This document shows, in pieces, positions 57,324 through 64,000 of a DNA stretch of 64,000 bases. Every line of letters starts with the position of its first letter. The first letter of the stretch is position 1. The DNA lies in assembly GCA_038531945.1 (NCBI GenBank), contig JBCBBH010000002.1, positions 248,001-312,000 of the forward strand, in the 5' to 3' direction. A program made the position numbers and the translations under genes. The notes under the pieces were generated by a model. That model was not told where the DNA came from and ran no database searches. It saw only the letters and a list, made by a program, of their open reading frames with translations. This stretch comes from CALBPI01 sp038531945. GTDB lineage: Bacteria; Pseudomonadota; Gammaproteobacteria; Steroidobacterales; Woeseiaceae.

Positions 57324-58388
57324 TCATGTCGCAATCACCCCTGTTTCGATATGAGCGATAACGTGCAAGGCCAGTTCTCTCGCGCTCCTGGGAGCGGATG
57401 GATCGACAGTATCTTTGTTTCCATGAACGATATCGTCCCGGATCTTCTTCAGCTTCCGAAATCGGTCGACATCGCTATCTGAAACGTGTGACCAACTGGC
57501 GCACGCACACCAAACGAATCTCGGTACAAGTGCCCTGAGCTCAGACTGCATATTGCTTGTCAGCAGCTGACCATGTGTTGATAGCCGATCGGGGATCACA
57601 CTCGTCAGCAAGTCAGCGTCGTTTCTTCGCAGACGTTTGAATGACTGGTGAGTGAATATCTCCAATGCTAGAAAGTAGTAGAGGAAACGCTTTACTGGAT
57701 CCTGGTCGGTCTCGGCGCAATACAAGAATCGAGAAACACGAGCATCAATGCCCAAATAATTCTTTAACGCATCATCAATTGAGTTCTCTAAGTGTTCGTC
57801 AGAAATCGGCGACGAGACCGATGCGCTTGCGCTCACTTCGATGGTGAAGTCGTTAAACCATTCCCCTTCGTCAGTCTTACCTGCAATTGCCGTGTCGAGC
57901 GGCTTTATGTCTACGTTGGCGTGTAAGTCCGAAAACTGGACGACAAGTGCGGAGTAGATTCTCGGTATCGCAATGGCGATACACTCATGCAGTTTCCGCT
58001 TTCCGTCTGAGAAGCAGTTATAGGTAAGTAGTTTGTCGTTTTGGCGACCAACCCAGCCTGAAGTCACGGTTATGGGATCAGTCGGGCCTATCGCAGTTAT
58101 CACATAAGGTGCGCTTGCTTTGTGATTCTTTGCCCACTCTTCTTCATCTTCGCAGAATTCGTTGGAGGTAAACTCTTTGCAAATTGGGTTGATGTGATTG
58201 CCTACTCCAACTTTGCAGGTGAACGGTAGCTCGTCGAAGACGTCTCTGGAAACTTGATGATTGGAAGGAACAGTCAAACCGGTTAGTTCTCCAACATGGA
58301 TAGCGTGCAGCGTCGCTGTAACCGGTTCGCTCGCCTCTATGCGAACGAATCCCATTTTCTCTAGGGCGAATGCTGTTAGCGTGGCCAT
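57324..58388 (-). CDS. HEPN-domain protein (ApeA-like)
   Basis: A protein of 354 residues. The N-terminal half is beta-rich (LPFTCKVGVGNHINPI, then PYVITAIGPTDPITVTSGW). The C-terminal half is a HEPN domain: KRFLYYFLALEIFTHQSFK, then RFRKLKKIRDDIVHGNKD, where R317-x4-H322 is the R-x4-6-H active motif of HEPN RNases. The whole is like ApeA-type proteins, which degrade or bind RNA and abort phage infection. It is first in order before the AriA/AriB-like pair. Whether it is a third component or a separate defence gene cannot be decided from sequence. Confidence 0.75.
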   Translation of the reverse strand: MATLTAFALEKMGFVRIEASEPVTATLHAIHVGELTGLTVPSNHQVSRDVFDELPFTCKVGVGNHINPICKEFTSNEFCEDEEEWAKNHKASAPYVITAIGPTDPITVTSGWVGRQNDKLLTYNCFSDGKRKLHECIAIAIPRIYSALVVQFSDLHANVDIKPLDTAIAGKTDEGEWFNDFTIEVSASASVSSPISDEHLENSIDDALKNYLGIDARVSRFLYCAETDQDPVKRFLYYFLALEIFTHQSFKRLRRNDADLLTSVIPDRLSTHGQLLTSNMQSELRALVPRFVWCACASWSHVSDSDVDRFRKLKKIRDDIVHGNKDTVDPSAPRSARELALHVIAHIETGVIAT

Positions 58389-58668
58389 GAATGTCCTAGA
58401 TACCTAGCTGCGAACTCTGTCCATCCACAACTTTACCCGGTTGCATCTATCCCTGCGCATTCTCTTGTCCCTCGGTCGCTGCAATCCTGTACCTGGCTCT
58501 GAAAATACACCGTGCTGGGAGCTTTACGCAAACTAGTCCCATGCGGCGCCGTCGATCAGAAACCACACGGCGAATCCAACCTCGGAATTCTCGAGGTGAG
58601 CGGCGGGGGAACAGCAGAAAACATGGGCTCCGAACGCAGCCGAAACCATGACGGGTCAAACACCCACA
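58389..58668. other. Intergenic region upstream of the HEPN gene
   Basis: About 280 bp between the defence-like genes and the pyrophosphatase terminator. It should contain the HEPN promoter. No ORF with a credible start, no repeat and no att-like sequence was found. Confidence 0.5.
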
Positions 58669-58712
58669 AAAAAGCCCCTGTCCATTTCGAACAGGGGCTT
58701 ACTTTGCAGTCA
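58669..58712 (-). terminator. Rho-independent terminator of the sulfate-activation operon
   Basis: On the minus strand AAGCCCCTGT, nine-base loop, ACAGGGGCTT, then TTTTGTG. It lies about 35 bp beyond the pyrophosphatase stop. Confidence 0.93.
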
Positions 58713-58739
58713 CCGCAAAACGCGGACGCGGCGTGCGAA

Positions 58740-59363
58740 CTAACCGACCGGGTGGTCGCCGAAGTAGCGCACGTAGTCTTCCTGTGCGGCTTCGATGACC
58801 TTGAACGCGTGGTCGCGGCCGTAAGGTTCGACACCGGTGACCGGTTGCGTTTCGCCGGGCTTCATCTTATAAGTCAAGAAGTAGTGACGAATCCGTTCGA
58901 TCGCGATGTCGGGCAGGTCAGCGATGTCACGGATGTGGCCGTGCACAAAATCGCCTTCCAGAATCGCGACGATCTTGTCGTCGGCTTCACCCTTGTCGAC
59001 CATCTGCAGACCGCCGACGACCCAAGCGCGCAGAGTAATCTCGGCGCGGTTAACCGGACGTTCACTCAACACACAAATATCGAGCGGATCACCATCACCC
59101 CGTTCGGACCGCGGGCTCAACGCACAAACACGTTCGGCGCAATACGTCTGCGGAATGAAGCCGTAGAGACAAGGCATCTGCGCCGTCGTCCGTTGCGGAC
59201 GGTCGACGTGAATAAACCCGGTTTCCTTGTCGATCTCGTACTTCACGTGATCGAAGGGTGTCATCTCCACAAACACGTTGACCTTGTTCGGAGCTTGCGA
59301 GCCCGGACGCAGTCCATGCCACGGATGTGGACGGTGATACGCGTAAGAGGTCTTGTCGGCCAT
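58740..59363 (-). CDS. ppa: Inorganic pyrophosphatase, family I
   Basis: A cytosolic protein of 207 residues, a little longer than the usual 175. GDGDPLDICV (about 88-97) is the metal-binding signature, and the KYEIDKETGFIHVDR block and the DFVHGHIRDIADLP region fit family I. It splits the PPi released by ATP sulfurylase, which pulls sulfate activation forward. The ATG overlaps the stop of the sulfurylase/kinase gene (TAATG), which makes this functional pairing explicit. Confidence 0.94.
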   Translation of the reverse strand: MADKTSYAYHRPHPWHGLRPGSQAPNKVNVFVEMTPFDHVKYEIDKETGFIHVDRPQRTTAQMPCLYGFIPQTYCAERVCALSPRSERGDGDPLDICVLSERPVNRAEITLRAWVVGGLQMVDKGEADDKIVAILEGDFVHGHIRDIADLPDIAIERIRHYFLTYKMKPGETQPVTGVEPYGRDHAFKVIEAAQEDYVRYFGDHPVG

Positions 59364-61075
59364 TATTTGATGTATCCCATTTTTTCGAGCGTCAGAAGTA
59401 CGCGGTGTGCTGCGAGGTCTGCAGACAGCTCACCCGTGTTGATGTCGAGCTCGGGGTTCTCAGGAACTTCGTACGGATCGTCGATTCCGGTGAATCCTTT
59501 GATCAATCCGGCGCGTGCTTTGGCGTACAGTCCTTTGCGGTCGCGAGCTTCGCAGATTTCGATCGGCGTTGAGACGTGGACTTCGAGGAAGCCGCCCAAC
59601 GGGCTGATCATCTCACGAACCTGACGACGTGTCGCAGAGTACGGCGCGATCGGAGCACAGATGGCGATGCCGCCGTTCTTCGTGATCTCACTCGCAACGT
59701 ATCCGATACGCTGAATGTTCAGATCGCGGTGTTCCTTGCTGAAGGTCAACTCGCTCGATAGGTTCTTGCGAACCACATCGCCGTCGAGCAACGTCACAGG
59801 ACGACTGCCTTCTTCCATCAGTTTGACCATCAACGCGTTTGCGACGGTGGACTTGCCGCTGCCGGACAGGCCGGTGAAGAAGACGGTGAAGCCTTGCTTG
59901 TCTTTCGGCGGATAGGCGTGACGCAGTTCCTCAACGACTTTCGGATACGAGAACCACTCTGGAATGTCCAAACCTTCGCGAAGGCGACGACGGAACTCGG
60001 TGCCGGACAGGTTCAACACTTTGTCCTGCGGGCCGGTCGCGTCGGCCGGCATGTACTCGGCTTTGTTCTCGACATAAACCATCATCTTGAACGGCACCAT
60101 GCTGATGCCCATTTCGTCTTCGTGCTCTTTGAACAAGTCTTGTGCGTCGTACGGGCCGTAGAACGGGTTGCCGTTCGAATCGTTGCCCGGACCGGCGTGA
60201 TCGCGGCCGACGATGAAGTGCGTGCAACCGTAGTTCTTGCGAATCAGGGCATGCCACAGCGCCTCGCGAGGACCTGCCATGCGCATTGCAAGGTTCAACA
60301 AGCTCAGCGTGGTCGTTTGTTCTGGATACTGCTCCAACACGTGCTCGTAGCAACGAACGCGCGTGAAGTGATCGATGTCGCCCGGCTTGGTCAAGCCAAC
60401 CACCGGTTGGATCAGCAGGTTGGCGTCGACTTCGCGAGCCGCGCGGAAGGTCAGTTCCTGGTGCGCACGGTGCAACGGGTTGCGCGTTTGGAACGCAACG
60501 ACTTTGCGCCAGCCCAACTTGCGGAAACGGCCGCGCAGTTCTGACGGTGTGTCACGCAGGAGTTTGAAGTCGTAGAACGTTGGGGGCTCAAGACCACGGA
60601 TCTTGCCGCCGACGTAGACGTTGCCTGCGCGGTTGAACAGGTAATCCACTGCTGGGTGCGCCTGGTCGGTTGAGCCGAACACTTTTTCTGCTTCGCGTTC
60701 TTTGTCCGGCGTCCAGATGTCGCTGACATCCAGAATCGCGAGGATCACGCCTTCCTGGTCGCGCAGGGCGATCGACTGACCCGCTTTGATGTCCTCAGCG
60801 AACGCTTCGCTGACGTCGAGCGTGATCGGCATCGGCCACAACACACCACTCTCGAGACGCATGTCTTCAACAACGCCGTTGTAGTCCGCTTCGGTCAGGA
60901 AGCCGTCAAGCGGCGAGAACGCACCGCACATCATCAGATCCAAATCGCAGATCTGGCGCGGCGAAAGATCCCATGATGGATAGTCTTTGGCTTCGGTCTT
61001 GATCTCCTCGGCTCTGTCTTCCGGGAGATACAGTTCCATCAGTTTTCCGCCGTGCGGCTCTTTAAAAGCACCCAT
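59363..61075 (-). CDS. Bifunctional sulfate adenylyltransferase / APS kinase
   Basis: A protein of 570 residues from the ATG at 61075 (frame open to 61147, into the TetR gene). The N-terminal ATP sulfurylase (about 1-385) has QTRNPLHRAHQE (about 195-206) and GRDHAGPG (about 290). The C-terminal APS kinase has GLSGSGKSTVA (about 400), LDGDVVRKNL and DRKGLYAKARAG. It makes PAPS from sulfate and two ATP. The fused form is found in several marine and sulfur-using bacteria. TetR precedes it by 20 bp and pyrophosphatase follows by overlap. Confidence 0.96.
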   Translation of the reverse strand: MGAFKEPHGGKLMELYLPEDRAEEIKTEAKDYPSWDLSPRQICDLDLMMCGAFSPLDGFLTEADYNGVVEDMRLESGVLWPMPITLDVSEAFAEDIKAGQSIALRDQEGVILAILDVSDIWTPDKEREAEKVFGSTDQAHPAVDYLFNRAGNVYVGGKIRGLEPPTFYDFKLLRDTPSELRGRFRKLGWRKVVAFQTRNPLHRAHQELTFRAAREVDANLLIQPVVGLTKPGDIDHFTRVRCYEHVLEQYPEQTTTLSLLNLAMRMAGPREALWHALIRKNYGCTHFIVGRDHAGPGNDSNGNPFYGPYDAQDLFKEHEDEMGISMVPFKMMVYVENKAEYMPADATGPQDKVLNLSGTEFRRRLREGLDIPEWFSYPKVVEELRHAYPPKDKQGFTVFFTGLSGSGKSTVANALMVKLMEEGSRPVTLLDGDVVRKNLSSELTFSKEHRDLNIQRIGYVASEITKNGGIAICAPIAPYSATRRQVREMISPLGGFLEVHVSTPIEICEARDRKGLYAKARAGLIKGFTGIDDPYEVPENPELDINTGELSADLAAHRVLLTLEKMGYIK

Positions 61076-61095
61076 TGTGTTGTCCTCTGGTGTCG

Positions 61096-61704
61096 TTAGT
61101 TGTTCTTGGCTCGATTGCCGAAACCGTTCATGAGCATGTCCGCGCATTTTTGCGCGAGCAAAATAATGTCGAGATCGGGATCTCTGACGATCAGATCTCC
61201 CCAGGCGTTGCCGATGCCGATGATCGCCTGCGCTGCAAAATGGCAGTCGATGTCAGCGCGTACATCACCTGCTGTCACGGCACGCTCGAGCATCGCTTCG
61301 AGCTCCTGCCGATAGCGCGAACCCAATTCCTTGATTTCGGTGCGGGCTTCCTCGGGCAGGTACAGCCGTTCGTCGTTGTAAACCTTTAGTGCTTCATCGC
61401 GCTCGCGGTAGGCCGACAAGTGCGCGCTGAACACCGCCAGAATCTGTGCGGCGAACGGTTGCGAGGCTTGTGCGATGGTCTGCAGGCGCTCGACGTAGTC
61501 CTGAAGTCCATAAAGACACACCTCGGCGAGCGCTGCCTGCTTGGACTTGAAGTAGTAGTACAGGCTCGCCTGTTTGATCCCCATGGCCTCGGCGATCAGC
61601 GTCGTGCTGGCGCCGTGATAGCCGTGCTCGGCGAACACGTTGGCAGCCGCTTTTACAGCGGCCAGCTTTTGTTGTTCGTAGCGAGGGGCGGCGGTTTGGG
61701 GCAC
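61096..61704 (-). CDS. TetR-family transcriptional regulator
   Basis: A protein of 202 residues. The N-terminal helix-turn-helix is VFAEHGYHGASTTLIAEAMG followed by IKQASLYYYFKSKQAALAEV, fully typical. The C-terminal ligand domain is helical. It is first gene of the operon with ATP sulfurylase/APS kinase and pyrophosphatase, 20 bp ahead, so it probably represses its own operon. Two inverted copies of TAGAnCTATCGA lie in the divergent region to the aldehyde dehydrogenase. Confidence 0.94.
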   Translation of the reverse strand: MPQTAAPRYEQQKLAAVKAAANVFAEHGYHGASTTLIAEAMGIKQASLYYYFKSKQAALAEVCLYGLQDYVERLQTIAQASQPFAAQILAVFSAHLSAYRERDEALKVYNDERLYLPEEARTEIKELGSRYRQELEAMLERAVTAGDVRADIDCHFAAQAIIGIGNAWGDLIVRDPDLDIILLAQKCADMLMNGFGNRAKNN

Positions 61705-61741
61705 AGGTTTACTTCAATTCCGTAACTGGAGGCGAATTCTA

Positions 61742-61833
61742 TAGACCTATCGAAAAAAAACAAGAACTACGTCACAGAAAGTTAAAAACAATAAAAAACA
61801 GTGATTTGAGAGATCAATAAATCGATAGATCTA
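61742..61833. promoter_or_regulatory. Candidate TetR operator pair
   Basis: TAGACCTATCGA at 61742-61753 and TCGATAGATCTA at 61822-61833 are reverse complements with 11 of 12 matches. TCTATAGA (61738-61745) and TAGATCTA inside each site are short palindromes. The pair lies in an AT-rich stretch between the TetR start and the aldehyde dehydrogenase. Confidence 0.4.
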
Positions 61834-62034
61834 GTGAATGATTGCCATAATCTGGTTCAGAAAGAGCTGGATCGGGCGTTGAGACCGGTCGCGTACAGTC
61901 ACGCAGCCGCGGCGCACGTCAGTGGAAGGCCCCTGGAAACCAACGCGCAGGGCGGCGCAAGCCGTCCGGCTGCGGCGAATCGCGTCCCGCGTTACCATGG
62001 TCGGCTAGTGGAATCTTCAAGGGGCGAACCGAAC

Positions 62035-63465
62035 ATGCGCGACTATCTTCAGTTCTACATCAACGGCCGTTGGGTGGACTCGACCTCAAGCGAAACGATC
62101 GAAGTGGTCAATCCGGCGACTGAGGAAGCCTACGCGCGAATCACGAATGGCAACGCTGAAGATGTCGACCGAGCCGTTGCCGCGGCGGTCGCCGCGTTCG
62201 ACACCTGGTCGAACAGCACGGTTGAAGATCGCCTCGAAGTCATCGATCGCATCATTGAAGTCTACAAATCGAAGATGGAGGCGATGGGTGAGGCGATTAG
62301 CGATGAGATGGGTGCGCCGCTGTCGTTCGCCATTAAGGCGCAGGCCGGCAGTGGACTCGCGCACTTCAAAGCCATTCGTAAAGTGTTGGAGTCGTTTGAG
62401 TGGCAAACCGCCGAGGGCGACTATCTCCTGACTCGCGAAGCGATTGGCGTGTGCGGATTGATCACGCCGTGGAACTGGCCGCAGAACCAGATCGCGTGCA
62501 AGGTCGCGCCGGCGTTGGCGGCAGGATGCACGATGGTGTTGAAGCCAAGTGAAATCGCGCCAATCGACGCGATGCTGTTTGCCGAAATTCTGGACGAGGC
62601 GAGAGTGCCAGCGGGTGTGTTCAATCTTGTGAATGGCACCGGCCTGGATGTCGGCGCCCGGCTGTCGTCGCACCCGGATATCGCGATGATGAGTTTTACC
62701 GGTTCGACGCGGGCCGGGGTCGAGGTGGCTCGGGCTGCGGCAGATTCGGTGAAGCGCGTGTCGCAGGAGCTGGGCGGCAAGTCGCCGAATGTGTTGCTGG
62801 ACGATGTGGATCTTGAGGTGGCCGTCGCCGGCGGTGCCAAGCAGGTGTTTTCAAACACAGGCCAGTCGTGCAACGCACCCACACGCATGCTCGTGCCGAT
62901 GGCGCACCTGCAACAAGCGGGTGAGATCGCCGCGAAGGTCGCCGAGTCGATCAAGGTCGGCAATCCGCGTGAGGAGGGCGTCAAGATGGGGCCGCTCGCG
63001 AGCGAGGTGCAGTTCGAGAAAGTGCAGGCGTTGATCCAGATAGGTATCGATGAAGGTGCCACGGTGGTTGCGGGCGGCACGGGTCGTCCGGACGGGATCG
63101 ACAAAGGTTTCTTCGTTCGACCGACCGTGTTCACGAACGTCACCAACGACATGACCATCGCGCGCGAGGAAATCTTCGGGCCGGTACTCTGCATCATCGG
63201 TTATGAAAACGAGGATCAGGCGATCGCGATTGCCAACGACACGCCATACGGCCTCGCCGGATACGTGCAATCGTCCGATCCGGCGCGAGCGGTGAGTGTC
63301 GCGGCAAAAATTCGTGCGGGCAGTATTCACATCAACGGCCACGGCGGTTCGATCATGGCGCCGTTCGGTGGCTACAAACAGTCTGGGAACGGGCGCGAAT
63401 GGGGCGTGCTTGGATTCGAGGAATTTCTGGAGACCAAATCGGTATTCGTGCCGAAGATTGCATAA
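62035..63465 (+). CDS. Aldehyde dehydrogenase (NAD(P)+-dependent)
   Basis: A protein of 476 residues from the ATG at 62035 (AAGGGG upstream); the frame is open to 61834 but that part is not protein-like. ITPWNWPQNQIACKVAPALA, FTGSTRAGVEVA, the catalytic Glu in ELGGKSPNVLLDD and the Cys in GQSCNAPTRMLV are all present. It oxidises aldehydes to acids. The subgroup with GQSCNAPTR is common in environmental gammaproteobacteria and often of unknown substrate. A membrane-protein gene follows 24 bp downstream. Confidence 0.95.
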   Translation: MRDYLQFYINGRWVDSTSSETIEVVNPATEEAYARITNGNAEDVDRAVAAAVAAFDTWSNSTVEDRLEVIDRIIEVYKSKMEAMGEAISDEMGAPLSFAIKAQAGSGLAHFKAIRKVLESFEWQTAEGDYLLTREAIGVCGLITPWNWPQNQIACKVAPALAAGCTMVLKPSEIAPIDAMLFAEILDEARVPAGVFNLVNGTGLDVGARLSSHPDIAMMSFTGSTRAGVEVARAAADSVKRVSQELGGKSPNVLLDDVDLEVAVAGGAKQVFSNTGQSCNAPTRMLVPMAHLQQAGEIAAKVAESIKVGNPREEGVKMGPLASEVQFEKVQALIQIGIDEGATVVAGGTGRPDGIDKGFFVRPTVFTNVTNDMTIAREEIFGPVLCIIGYENEDQAIAIANDTPYGLAGYVQSSDPARAVSVAAKIRAGSIHINGHGGSIMAPFGGYKQSGNGREWGVLGFEEFLETKSVFVPKIA

Positions 63466-63489
63466 GAACCTAAAGGGGAGGGGGACACC

Positions 63490-64000
63490 ATGTCATTGAC
63501 CGTTACGCAGCTGCTGCTGCCGGCAGCGCTGAGTGCAGTGCTCGCGTGGATTGCGAGTACGCTCATTCACTTAGTGATCAAGTATCACAACTCGGACTAC
63601 AAAGAACTTAAGAACGAAGCATCCGTTGCCGACGCAATCGGTGCCGAGTCGCCAGAGAAGGGCATCTACTCGATTCCATACTGCGTCGACATGAAAAAGA
63701 TGGGCGACGAGGACATGCAGGCGAAGTTCGCCAAGGGCCCTGTGGCGTTTGTCACTGTGTTCGACAACGGCATGCCTCAGATGGGCAAGCTGATACTCTT
63801 GCAGATCATCTATTTCTTTGTGGGTGCGTTCCTGATTGGCTACTGCGCGAGCCTCGCGATGCAGCCGGGCGAAGACTATCTCGTCGTGTTTCGCGCGGTT
63901 TCTGCGATTGCGTTTCTCGCCTACGGCTGGGCAGTGATTCCGTTCTCGATCTGGTACGGCCATCTCTGGTCGACCTGCGCAAAGTACCTGGTCGATGCGT
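63490..64000 (+). CDS. Membrane protein, truncated by the window edge
   Basis: At least 170 residues from the ATG at 63490, which has a strong GGGGAGGGGG upstream; the frame is still open at base 64000. A membrane segment (about 8-30) is followed by a soluble stretch with AIGAESPEKGIYSIPYCVD and two further segments (LQIIYFFVGAFLIGYCA and AVSAIAFLAYGWAVIPFSI). No family recognised. Close spacing suggests one transcript with the aldehyde dehydrogenase. Confidence 0.75.
   Translation, partial: MSLTVTQLLLPAALSAVLAWIASTLIHLVIKYHNSDYKELKNEASVADAIGAESPEKGIYSIPYCVDMKKMGDEDMQAKFAKGPVAFVTVFDNGMPQMGKLILLQIIYFFVGAFLIGYCASLAMQPGEDYLVVFRAVSAIAFLAYGWAVIPFSIWYGHLWSTCAKYLVDA

Noticed and set aside
1..64000. 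CRISPR array or prophage
   Set aside because: No evenly spaced short repeats with unique spacers and no phage structural, lysis or integrase genes were seen.

Overview
The window reads as chromosomal DNA of a free-living, probably marine or aquatic, gammaproteobacterium. The grounds are moderately high GC, a TonB-dependent outer-membrane receptor, a chemotaxis and cyclic-di-GMP block, candidate sigma-28 promoters and a sulfate-activation operon. I cannot name a genus from sequence alone. No rRNA, complete tRNA, CRISPR array or prophage was seen.

Layout. 1-1.8 kb: a three-gene module (metallophosphoesterase, barstar-like inhibitor, DUF5063) bracketed by two identical 22-nt copies of what looks like the 3' end of a tRNA or tmRNA. 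1.8-3.4 kb: a membrane protein, then a peroxiredoxin-like gene divergent from an HxlR regulator. 3.5-9.2 kb: an operon of TonB receptor, ABC ATPase and two ABC-2 permeases, preceded by a Zur-box-like palindrome and a folded leader. 9.2-13.6 kb: Nudix and MAPEG genes, then a secreted partner protein coupled to a large metzincin-like protease. 14.5-21.2 kb: chemotaxis genes, namely an MCP interrupted by an in-frame stop, a Sco-like protein, CheR, CheB, an HDOD protein, a CheY-like protein and a CheX-like phosphatase. Three promoters there share a sigma-28-like signature. 22.2-31.3 kb: four c-di-GMP or linked genes (a dead GGDEF-EAL protein, an active EAL protein, a periplasmic-sensor diguanylate cyclase and a subtilase), tightly coupled in two pairs. 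31.4-48.3 kb: an accessory stretch of about thirty mostly small genes, almost all on the minus strand, encoding lipoproteins, short membrane proteins, secreted proteins and immunity-like cytosolic proteins. It ends with a pentameric ligand-gated-channel homologue. 48.3-54 kb: a gene-poor interval with decayed sequence, a secreted zinc-protease-like protein, a RAYT-type transposase with nearby palindromes, and small secreted proteins. 54-58.4 kb: an HD protein, then a defence-like group of HEPN protein, AAA ATPase and DUF4435/TOPRIM protein, the last two resembling PARIS (AriA-AriB). 58.7-61.7 kb: TetR regulator, fused ATP sulfurylase/APS kinase, and pyrophosphatase in one operon. 62-64 kb: aldehyde dehydrogenase and the start of a membrane protein cut by the window edge.

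The strongest leads are: the HEPN/AAA/DUF4435 group; the channel homologue whose charge pattern and missing signal peptide suggest an intracellular ligand-binding domain; the sensor cyclase translationally coupled to a repeat-tailed subtilase; the lipoprotein overlapping a DUF2235 lipase-like gene; and the metal-regulated-looking TonB/ABC operon. All functional statements come from reading motifs; no database search was run.
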